Made by a program: the position numbers and the translations under genes. A DNA stretch of 35,270 nucleotides from contig CASFJK010000014.1 of NCBI GenBank assembly GCA_949295025.1, forward strand, positions 1 through 35,270, in the 5' to 3' direction. Positions 28,624 to 35,270 of the stretch are shown here, one piece after another. The notes below the pieces were generated by a model. The model was not told the origin of the DNA. It made no database searches and was given only the letters and a program-made list of their open reading frames with translations. Numbering within the stretch: the first letter of the stretch is position 1; every line of letters begins with the position of its first letter. This DNA comes from an uncultured Pseudomonadota bacterium. GTDB lineage: Bacteria; Pseudomonadota; Alphaproteobacteria; RF32; CAG-239.

Positions 28624-29397
28624 CTATTTATCTTTTTTCTTTTCTCTAAAAATTCCAGATACGCGTCCTTGAGATGTTTGTCCGGCAATAATACGGCTTT
28701 TTCCCGTATTAAGGTTTGTTTCCGCAAAGTCTCCTTTGAGTTTGTTGCCTTGTTGGTCAATTAAGACGTTATCAAAAAGTTTAACCACAGCTGTTTTGGG
28801 CAAATATAATCCTTTATCAGCTGTTACGACAGCATCTTTTGTAACAATTTTGACGTTATCATAAATTTCAACTTTGTCCATAACCATTTGCCCGCCGGCA
28901 TCTTTTTTGAAAAAAGCAATCATTTTTTGTGAAAAAATTTTGTTTTTTTCTTGGTCTGTGGCCTGCACATTTCCCAAAGCGATAGCTTTTTGTTGATTGG
29001 GATAATAAGAGATATTGTTCTCTGCCGTAATTTCTTCTGTTTCTGTTTTTAATTTTGCAGGTTGACCTTTGAGAATAATTTCATCTTTGATGAGATCATA
29101 ATCCAGAGTGTCACCATAGGCATTGGCCTTGGGTGATGTCATAACAACATTATCATAGGCATGAACTTCGGTAATGGTATTTTTTCCGGTTGTATTGTTT
29201 TTAGCATAATAAGCTTCCATACGAGCTGCTTTTACTTTCATGTCTCCCTTAGTTGCAACAGCATTACCTATAGCAGACATTTTTTGAGCTTGCGAATCCC
29301 AAACAACCTCTTTGTCGGCATCAAGTGTAATGTATTGAGCTTGAGCATTGAGTACACTACCTAATAAAATCAGAATCGTATATGCTAATTTACGCAT
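28624..29397 (-). CDS. lptA: LPS transport periplasmic protein LptA
   Basis: The 257-residue protein has a signal peptide (MRKLAYTILILLGSVLNAQA) and an OstA/LptA beta-jellyroll domain. The repeated strands are typical: ITLDADKEVVWDSQAQKMSA, then IGNAVATKGDMKVKA, then YDNVVMTSPKANAYGDTLDY and so on. LptA forms the periplasmic bridge that carries LPS to LptDE. It follows lptC by 2 bases and precedes lptB by 17. The C-terminal tail is basic (FREKKKDK). Confidence 0.93.
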   Translation of the reverse strand: MRKLAYTILILLGSVLNAQAQYITLDADKEVVWDSQAQKMSAIGNAVATKGDMKVKAARMEAYYAKNNTTGKNTITEVHAYDNVVMTSPKANAYGDTLDYDLIKDEIILKGQPAKLKTETEEITAENNISYYPNQQKAIALGNVQATDQEKNKIFSQKMIAFFKKDAGGQMVMDKVEIYDNVKIVTKDAVVTADKGLYLPKTAVVKLFDNVLIDQQGNKLKGDFAETNLNTGKSRIIAGQTSQGRVSGIFREKKKDK

Positions 29398-29399
29398 TG

Positions 29400-30077
29400 C
29401 TATTTCATTCCTTTTAGTGTTTCTTCACGCAATTTGATAAAAGTTTTGCCTTTAAAGACAATAACGCCGGTATCTGTGTTCATCTCGAAAGCTTCAGATG
29501 TTAAATCTCCAGCTTCTCCTTGAGCCTTAACCGGTTGATCACTTTTAACAATATTGGTATTGAAGTCATATACAATGTTAGGAACATTAACAGTCATGCC
29601 TTGAGAATAATATATCTCGACATTGTCCGTTAGTGTTAATGTGTTTGCTTTTTGATTAAAAAATCCGGTCGGAGATTTTACGTTCAGCCAATCTATATCA
29701 GAAGTCGGCATCATTCCGTCAGGATTTTTTAGTTTGATGAGTTTTGAACCCGGCGTGGTTTCATCAATATTATCTGCCGTAAAATTATTAACACGATTTT
29801 TTTTGTCAGTGATGTTTAAAACCGTGTCTTCAATATGGAGTTTTTCCAACTCTCCTTTTTTGGGCAAGGTAACATCTAATAAAAAGCTTTTTTCTACATT
29901 TTTTAAAGATGGAAATATAAGTAATAAGGCCACCAAAACTGCAGCAAAACTTGGCAAAATCAATTTTGCCGTATGCACATGTTTGGTATGCTTTTGAACA
30001 CTATCTTCTTTATGAGGATGCTCTTTTTTCTGAGATTCCGCATCAAAAAGATTATCTATTTCCTCAATGTTTACCAA
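29400..30077 (-). CDS. lptC: LPS export protein LptC
   Basis: The protein is a bitopic inner-membrane protein that passes LPS from LptBFG to LptA. A cytoplasmic N-terminus of about 45 residues precedes a single membrane helix (LILPSFAAVLVALLLIFP), followed by an LptC beta-jellyroll (TADNIDETTPGSKLIKLKNP, LTDNVEIYYSQGMTVNVPN, VKAQGEAGDLTSEAFEM). No ATG is available at the 5' end. I propose TTG at 30077, which lies 2 bases after the kdsD stop with GGAG about 10 bases upstream (225 residues). A TTG at 30104 would overlap kdsD and has no ribosome-binding site. The 2-base spacing is the same as between lptC and lptA. Confidence 0.85.
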   Translation of the reverse strand: MVNIEEIDNLFDAESQKKEHPHKEDSVQKHTKHVHTAKLILPSFAAVLVALLLIFPSLKNVEKSFLLDVTLPKKGELEKLHIEDTVLNITDKKNRVNNFTADNIDETTPGSKLIKLKNPDGMMPTSDIDWLNVKSPTGFFNQKANTLTLTDNVEIYYSQGMTVNVPNIVYDFNTNIVKSDQPVKAQGEAGDLTSEAFEMNTDTGVIVFKGKTFIKLREETLKGMK

Positions 30078-30079
30078 AT

Positions 30080-31048
30080 TTATCTTGCTCCGGCTCTTAA
30101 GCAATCATGCATATGTAGAATACCAATTGGTTTTTTGTCTTGTAAGACAAAAAGTTGGGTGATTCCCTTGCCTGTTGTGTTCATAATTTTTATAGCTTCT
30201 ACAACCAAAATATCGGCAGAGACGCATTTGGGTGAACGTGTCATGATATCTTTGGCTTTTTTATTGAGAATATCTTCACCCATGCAACGACGTAAATCGC
30301 CATCGGTAATGATTCCAACTAATTTTCCTTCTCTGTCTACAATACCGGTGCAACCTAACATTTTGGCCGTCATTTCATACAAAGCATCTTTCATCGGTGT
30401 ATCTTCAGAAACTATAGGAAGAGCGCTTCCCGTATGCATGAGATCTGAAACTTTGGTTAAGAAGGAGCCAAGTTTTCCGCCAGGGTGACGTTGTCTAAAG
30501 TCAGTTTTAGTAAAACCTTTGCGTTCCAACAAACGAATAGCCAAAATATCTCCGAGAACAATAGTTGCTGTTGTAGATGAAGTTGGTGCTAAGCCAAGAG
30601 GGCAAGCCTCTCCGTCATCGGGAAGTTTTAGCAAAATGTCACCAGCTTTACCAAGTGTGCTATCAACATTTTTTGTAATGGCAATGAGGGGAATCCCATA
30701 TCTTTTACAATAGAGTACAATGTCGCTTAGTTCTTTAGTCTCACCACTGTTTGAAATTGCAATAACACAATCATCATTGGTTAACATGCCCAAGTCGCCA
30801 TGGCTTGCTTCTCCAGGGTGAACAAAGAAAGAAGGTGTGCCGGTGGATGCAAGTGTGGCAGCAATTTTGGTACCAACATGACCTGATTTTCCCATACCGG
30901 TTACAATGACGCGCCCTTTAATATTTTGCATTAAATCAAGAGCCTGAGTTAGGTTGTCGCTTAACTCATCTTCCATCATGCGTAATGCTTCAATTTCTTT
31001 ATCAATCGTTCTTCTTGCTGAAAGAATATCTGGATTTTCTGTATTCAT
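30080..31048 (-). CDS. kdsD: D-arabinose 5-phosphate isomerase (KpsF/GutQ family)
   Basis: The 322-residue enzyme converts ribulose 5-phosphate to arabinose 5-phosphate, the first step to the LPS sugar Kdo. The SIS domain (about 40-175) shows VTGMGKSGHVGTKIAATLAS, THE motif-like FVHPGEASHGDLG and AISNSGETKEL. Two CBS domains follow (about 205-320). Its place at the head of the lpt cluster fits: it provides Kdo for the LPS that LptBCA export. GGGGA lies 8 bases before the ATG, and a promoter is predicted at 31081-31109. Confidence 0.95.
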   Translation of the reverse strand: MNTENPDILSARRTIDKEIEALRMMEDELSDNLTQALDLMQNIKGRVIVTGMGKSGHVGTKIAATLASTGTPSFFVHPGEASHGDLGMLTNDDCVIAISNSGETKELSDIVLYCKRYGIPLIAITKNVDSTLGKAGDILLKLPDDGEACPLGLAPTSSTTATIVLGDILAIRLLERKGFTKTDFRQRHPGGKLGSFLTKVSDLMHTGSALPIVSEDTPMKDALYEMTAKMLGCTGIVDREGKLVGIITDGDLRRCMGEDILNKKAKDIMTRSPKCVSADILVVEAIKIMNTTGKGITQLFVLQDKKPIGILHMHDCLRAGAR

Positions 31049-31080
31049 TAAAAATTCCCCATCATATTATTTTTAGGCAG

Positions 31081-31109
31081 AGAGTAGTCTTTTATTTTTT
31101 TAAAGGCAA
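31081..31109 (-). promoter_or_regulatory. Candidate promoter of the kdsD-lptCAB-rpoN cluster
   Basis: On the minus strand, TTGCCT (31104-31109) and TACTCT (31081-31086) are spaced by 17 bases, giving a leader of about 26 bases before kdsD. The following bases include TCTGCCTAAAAA, which also appears in the hpf promoter spacer. Confidence 0.4.
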
Positions 31110-31264
31110 GTTTTTTTTCATTCCTTTCCATAAAATATAGACTCAAAATAGACTCAACAAAAATGTTTAATAAATCGTAAATAAAAACCATAAAGCGAGT
31201 CTGGAAAAGAGTTTTGCGGTAAAGATGCGCGGGGTGGATAAGGAATCTAAATAAAAAATAGACT

Positions 31265-31288
31265 CAAAATGATAAAAAATGCATTTTG
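31265..31288. promoter_or_regulatory. Operator-like inverted repeat upstream of the str promoter
   Basis: CAAAATG (31265-31271) is repeated inverted as CATTTTG (31282-31288), and the perfect palindrome AAAATGCATTTT (31276-31287) lies within. The repeat ends 4 bases before the -35 hexamer of the rpsL promoter. The position suits an activator or UP-like element; the binding protein is unknown. Confidence 0.4.
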
Positions 31289-31292
31289 GGGG

Positions 31293-31321
31293 TTGACTAT
31301 TTTGTTATCTGAATCTACTAT
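31293..31321 (+). promoter_or_regulatory. Promoter of the str operon (rpsL-rpsG-fusA)
   Basis: TTGACT (31293-31298) and TACTAT (31316-31321) are spaced by exactly 17 bases. The predicted start near 31328 would give a leader of about 93 bases with a small hairpin. This is the best promoter match in the window for a plus-strand operon of this size. Confidence 0.6.
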
Positions 31322-31341
31322 GCCGAGACTCAATTTAGAGG

Positions 31342-31361
31342 GAGGGCACAGGTGTGTCCTT
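31342..31361 (+). promoter_or_regulatory. Hairpin in the rpsL leader
   Basis: The stem AGGGCAC (31343-31349) with GTGTCCT (31354-31360), one G-U pair, closes a 4-base AGGT loop. It can be extended by one G-U pair at the base. There is no T-run after it, so it is not a terminator. It may stabilise the mRNA or bind a ribosomal protein. Confidence 0.35.
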
Positions 31362-31420
31362 TGACTCGTTTGAAAATTGAGCGAATTGTTTTAATTTTAA
31401 TAACACTTAAGGAAATTGTG

Positions 31421-31792
31421 ATGCCTACAATTAATCAGTTAATTCGTAAATCACGAACACCAAAAGTCAAGAGAAACAAAGTTCCGGCTTTGAAAGCTTG
31501 CCCACAAAAACGCGGTGTTTGTACAAGGGTTTACACTACTACCCCGAAAAAACCGAACTCCGCTTTGCGTAAAGTGGCTCGCGTACGTTTAACAAACGGC
31601 TTTGAAGTAATCAGCTATATCCCTGGTGAAGGTCATAACTTGCAAGAACACTCAGTGGTGCTGATTAAGGGCGGACGCGTTAAAGACTTGCCTGGTGTTC
31701 GTTATCATATCATCCGCGGTACTTTGGATACTCAAGGTATTGCTAAACGTCGTCAACGTCGTTCTTTGTACGGCGCAAAGAGACCTAAATAG
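31421..31792 (+). CDS. rpsL: 30S ribosomal protein S12
   Basis: The 123-residue protein sits at the decoding centre. It begins [15 protein letters not shown], with AAGGA 7 bases upstream; the open frame extends further back to 31352, but that part is leader. The streptomycin-relevant motifs are wild-type-like: [13 protein letters not shown] and [14 protein letters not shown], so no rpsL resistance mutation is visible. It is the first gene of the str operon and is followed by rpsG after 11 bases. Confidence 0.99.
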   Translation: MPTINQLIRKSRTPKVKRNKVPALKACPQKRGVCTRVYTTTPKKPNSALRKVARVRLTNGFEVISYIPGEGHNLQEHSVVLIKGGRVKDLPGVRYHIIRGTLDTQGIAKRRQRRSLYGAKRPK

Positions 31793-31800
31793 GAGAATAG

Positions 31801-32274
<474 letters not shown>

Positions 32275-32301
32275 TTCTAACTTTAATATAGGGAAAAAAA
32301 C

Positions 32302-34377
32302 ATGGCTCGTACACATAAACTTGAAATGTACAGAAACATCGGTATCATGGCTCACATCGATGCCGGTAAAACCACTACTACAGAGCGTATCCTATATTAT
32401 ACAGGTGTGAACCATAAAATCGGTGAAACCCACGAAGGTGCCGCTACCATGGACTGGATGGAACAAGAACAAGAGCGTGGTATTACTATTACCTCTGCTG
32501 CTACAACTTGCTTCTGGAAAGGCCACAGAGTAAACATCATCGATACTCCGGGCCACGTGGACTTCACCGTAGAAGTTGAACGTTCTTTGCGCGTTTTGGA
32601 TGGTGCTATCACCGTGTTCGACTCCGTTGCCGGTGTTGAACCTCAATCTGAAACCGTATGGCGTCAAGCTGATAAATATGGTGTACCTCGTATTTGCTTC
32701 TGCAACAAAATGGACCGTATCGGTGCCAACTTCTATCGTTGCTTGGATATGATCGTTGACCGCTTGGGCGCTCGCCCGTTGGCTTTGCAATTGCCAATCG
32801 GTGCTGAAGCTGATTTCACAGGCGTTGTCGATTTGTTGCGTATGAAAGCTATCGTTTACACAGGTGATACTGCAGATTCTCCGATTGAAGAAAGAGATAT
32901 TCCGGCTGACTTGAAAGACAAAGCTGAAGAATATCACCACGCTTTGGTTGAAACTGCTGTTGAACAAGATGAACAAGCAATGGAAGATTATCTTGAAGGT
33001 AAAGAAATTCCGCTCGAAACTTTGAAAAAATGCATTCGTAAAGGTACATTGGCTCAAGATTTCGTTCCTGTTCTTTGCGGTACAGCATTCAAAAACAAAG
33101 GTGTTCAACCTTTGCTTGATGCTGTTATCGACTATTTGCCTTCTCCTCTCGATATTCCGTCAATTAAAGGTGTTAAACCCGGTACAGATATTGAAGAAGA
33201 AAGACATCCTGCTGATGATCAACCTCTTGCCGCTTTGGCATTCAAAATCATGAACGACCCGTTCGTTGGTTCTTTGACATTTACCCGTATTTATTCTGGT
33301 ACAATGACTGCTGGTTCTTATATCTATAACTCTGTTAAAGATAAAAAAGAACGCGTTGGTCGTATGTTGTTGATGCATGCTAACAAACGTGAAGATTTGA
33401 AAGAAGCTCATGCCGGCGATATTATCGCTTTGGCTGGTTTGAAAGATACCACTACAGGTGATACCTTGTGCGACCAAAGCAAACCTATTGTTTTGGAAAA
33501 CATGGAATTCCCTGATCCGGTTATCGAATTGGCCGTTGAGCCGAAGACAAAAGCCGACGTTGAAAAAATGGGCTTGGCTTTGTCTCGTTTGGCTATGGAA
33601 GACCCGTCTTTCAAAGTTTCATCTGATCCGGATTCTGGTCAAACCATCATCAAAGGTATGGGTGAATTGCACCTCGAAATTATCGTTGATCGTTTGAAAC
33701 GTGAATTCAAAGTTGAATGCAATGTCGGTGAGCCGCAAGTTGCTTATCGTGAAACATTTACCAAACCTTGCGATATTGAATACACCCACAAGAAACAATC
33801 TGGTGGTGCCGGTCAGTTCGCTAAAGTTAAAATCAAATTTGAACCGATTGAAGGTTACAATGGTTTTGAATTTGAAAACACTGTTGTTGGCGGTAACGTA
33901 CCAAAAGAATACATCCCGGGTGTTGAAAAAGGTTTGCGTTCGGCTATGGATGCCGGTGTTATTGCCGGATATCCGGTCAGCGGCGTAAAATGTACCTTGT
34001 ATGATGGTGCATATCACGAAGTTGACTCTAACGTTATGTGTTTTGAAATTGCTGCTCGTGCTGCCTTCCGTGAAGGTATGCGTCAAGCTAACCCGAAACT
34101 TCTTGAACCGGTAATGAAAGTTGAAGTCGTTACTCCGGAAGAATATATGGGTGATATCATCGGTGACTTGAACTCTCGCCGCGGTATGGTAAACGGTATG
34201 GATCAACGCGCTAATGCTCGCGTTATCGATGCTCAAGTACCGCTCGCTAATATGTTCGGTTACGTTAACACATTGCGTTCTTTGTCTCAAGGTCGTGCAC
34301 AATTCACCATGGTGTTTGATCACTATGCTGAAGTGCCGAAGGATATTGCTGATAAAGTAAAAGCCAAAAACGCATAA
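32302..34377 (+). CDS. fusA: Elongation factor G
   Basis: The 691-residue translational GTPase drives ribosomal translocation. The nucleotide motifs are AHIDAGKTT (18-26), DTPGHVDF (81-88) and NKMD (135-138), and the switch I region is [11 protein letters not shown]. Domains II to V follow at normal lengths, ending in the conserved [20 protein letters not shown]. The GGGA ribosome-binding site is a few bases before the ATG. A 163-base gap with a likely new promoter separates it from tuf. Confidence 0.99.
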   Translation: MARTHKLEMYRNIGIMAHIDAGKTTTTERILYYTGVNHKIGETHEGAATMDWMEQEQERGITITSAATTCFWKGHRVNIIDTPGHVDFTVEVERSLRVLDGAITVFDSVAGVEPQSETVWRQADKYGVPRICFCNKMDRIGANFYRCLDMIVDRLGARPLALQLPIGAEADFTGVVDLLRMKAIVYTGDTADSPIEERDIPADLKDKAEEYHHALVETAVEQDEQAMEDYLEGKEIPLETLKKCIRKGTLAQDFVPVLCGTAFKNKGVQPLLDAVIDYLPSPLDIPSIKGVKPGTDIEEERHPADDQPLAALAFKIMNDPFVGSLTFTRIYSGTMTAGSYIYNSVKDKKERVGRMLLMHANKREDLKEAHAGDIIALAGLKDTTTGDTLCDQSKPIVLENMEFPDPVIELAVEPKTKADVEKMGLALSRLAMEDPSFKVSSDPDSGQTIIKGMGELHLEIIVDRLKREFKVECNVGEPQVAYRETFTKPCDIEYTHKKQSGGAGQFAKVKIKFEPIEGYNGFEFENTVVGGNVPKEYIPGVEKGLRSAMDAGVIAGYPVSGVKCTLYDGAYHEVDSNVMCFEIAARAAFREGMRQANPKLLEPVMKVEVVTPEEYMGDIIGDLNSRRGMVNGMDQRANARVIDAQVPLANMFGYVNTLRSLSQGRAQFTMVFDHYAEVPKDIADKVKAKNA

Positions 34378-34490
34378 TGAAAATTCGTTTTTGACGGGAA
34401 CCTAGAGCGATTTTGTTAAGACTCAAAATTTGCAGATTGAAATTTTTCTGTTTCCAAAGTCACTCTATCTTCCCTGTCAGAAACAAAATT

Positions 34491-34518
34491 TTGACTAATT
34501 TTATTTTTTTATTTTAAT
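34491..34518 (+). promoter_or_regulatory. Candidate promoter of tuf
   Basis: TTGACT (34491-34496) and TTTAAT (34513-34518) are spaced by 16 bases, just before the GGAG of tuf, so the leader would be very short. A weaker alternative lies upstream: TTGACG (34391-34396) with TGTTAA (34414-34419), next to an AGACTCA copy (34419-34425). The long fusA-tuf gap holds no gene. Confidence 0.4.
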
Positions 34519-34540
34519 TTTTTTATTTGGAGAAATCTAA

Positions 34541-35270
34541 ATGGCAAAAGAGAAATTTGAGCGCAATAAGCCTCACTGCAACATTGGAACCATTGGCCAC
34601 GTTGACCACGGTAAAACCACATTGACCGCTGCAATCACCAAAGTTTTGGCTGAACAAGGCGGCGCAAGCTACACAGCTTATGATCAAATTGATAAAGCTC
34701 CGGAAGAGAAAGCTCGCGGTATTACCATTTCTACCTCACACGTAGAATATGAAACCCCGAATCGTCACTATGCACACGTAGATTGCCCGGGCCACGCTGA
34801 CTATGTTAAAAACATGATTACCGGTGCAGCCCAAATGGATGGCGCAATCTTGGTTGTGTCTGCAGCTGATGGTCCGATGCCGCAAACACGTGAACACATC
34901 TTGCTTGCACGTCAAGTAGGTGTTCCGGCATTGGTTGTATATATGAACAAAGTTGACCAAGTTGATGATCCGGAATTGTTGGACTTGGTAGAAATGGAAA
35001 TCAGAGATTTGTTGAAATCTTATGACTTCCCGGGTGATGAAATCCCAATCATCAGAGGTTCTGCTTTGGTTGCTTTGGAAGACGGTGATCCGAAAATCGG
35101 ACACGACTCAATCATTGAATTGATGAAAGCCGTAGATAGCTACATTCCGCAACCGGAACGTCCGAAAGATCAACCGTTCTTGATGCCGATTGAAGACGTA
35201 TTCTCCATCTCCGGTCGTGGTACAGTTGTTACCGGCCGTGTAGAAAGAGGTGTATTGCACGTAGGTGATG
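34541..35270 (+). CDS. tuf: Elongation factor Tu, N-terminal two-thirds (runs off the window)
   Basis: Translation from the ATG at 34541 gives about 243 codons open to the window end. GGAG lies 8 bases upstream. EF-Tu brings aminoacyl-tRNA to the ribosome. Seen here are the P-loop [10 protein letters not shown] (about 19-28), switch [27 protein letters not shown] and the start of domain II ([20 protein letters not shown]). The N-terminal sequence is a slightly unusual variant ([12 protein letters not shown]). The G domain is complete; domain III lies beyond the window. Confidence 0.98.
   Translation, partial: MAKEKFERNKPHCNIGTIGHVDHGKTTLTAAITKVLAEQGGASYTAYDQIDKAPEEKARGITISTSHVEYETPNRHYAHVDCPGHADYVKNMITGAAQMDGAILVVSAADGPMPQTREHILLARQVGVPALVVYMNKVDQVDDPELLDLVEMEIRDLLKSYDFPGDEIPIIRGSALVALEDGDPKIGHDSIIELMKAVDSYIPQPERPKDQPFLMPIEDVFSISGRGTVVTGRVERGVLHVGD

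Larger units (their letters stand above)
31140..31367. promoter_or_regulatory. Cluster of eight GANTC sites upstream of rpsL
   Basis: The 372-base gene-free stretch between kdsD and rpsL contains GACTC at 31140-31144, 31151-31155, 31261-31265, 31327-31331 and 31363-31367, GAGTC at 31197-31201, and GAATC at 31243-31247 and 31311-31315. Four of these are full AGACTCA. The site at 31311-31315 abuts the -10 and that at 31327-31331 sits at the predicted transcription start. The density and motif form are like those upstream of rpoB. CcrM/GcrA-type control is an inference from the known alphaproteobacterial GANTC system. Confidence 0.55.

Noticed and set aside
33619-34323. Open frame of 234 codons antisense to fusA
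   Set aside because: It is a reverse-frame shadow of the conserved EF-G C-terminal domains.

Overview
The window is an AT-rich stretch of chromosome that reads as an alphaproteobacterium. The evidence is gene content and order. One strand carries miaB-phoH-ybeY-lnt-XRE regulator-trmB. Another block is kdsD-lptC-lptA-lptB-rpoN-hpf-ptsN. There is also a DUF1150 protein, a yggT-DUF167-folD-yqaA run, and RNA polymerase subunits of about 1390 residues. LPS transport and N-acyltransferase genes show a diderm envelope. The low GC, long homopolymer runs and ankyrin protein would fit an uncultured, possibly host-associated lineage, but that is inference. I saw no tRNA, rRNA, CRISPR array or insertion sequence.

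Layout: (1) 1-876 holds the start of a secreted protein (minus) and a small ankyrin-repeat gene. (2) 877-9643 is the rpoB-rpoC operon with a long promoter/leader region and a strong terminator. (3) 9672-12894 is an accessory patch: a secreted low-complexity protein, a 677-residue single-pass protein with duplicated modules, and a small membrane coiled-coil protein. None of the three was recognised. (4) 12901-18877 is the minus-strand RNA-modification/ribosome-maturation/envelope cluster. (5) 18938-22880 is a plus-strand operon from a TerB-like protein to yqaA. (6) 22879-24810 holds infA and an orphan sensor histidine kinase. (7) 24877-25165 is a DUF1150 gene. (8) 25183-31109 is the minus-strand LPS-export/sigma-54/hibernation/PTS-Ntr cluster. 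(9) 31140-35270 is the str operon (rpsL, rpsG, fusA) followed by the 5' part of tuf with its own promoter.

The coding content is mostly housekeeping. The most striking signal is regulatory. The regions upstream of rpoB and rpsL are packed with GANTC pentamers (seven in about 200 bp and eight in about 228 bp), many in the form AGACTCA. They also share a composite block, GACTC-N4/5-TGATAAAA. GANTC is the CcrM methylation site and GcrA co-target in Alphaproteobacteria, so RNA polymerase and translation genes may be under common methylation-linked or other growth control. The rpoBC and str operons, often adjacent in bacteria, are separated here by about 22 kb of unrelated genes yet keep matching promoter architecture. 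Promoter, leader and terminator calls come from reading the sequence by eye and have no experimental support.
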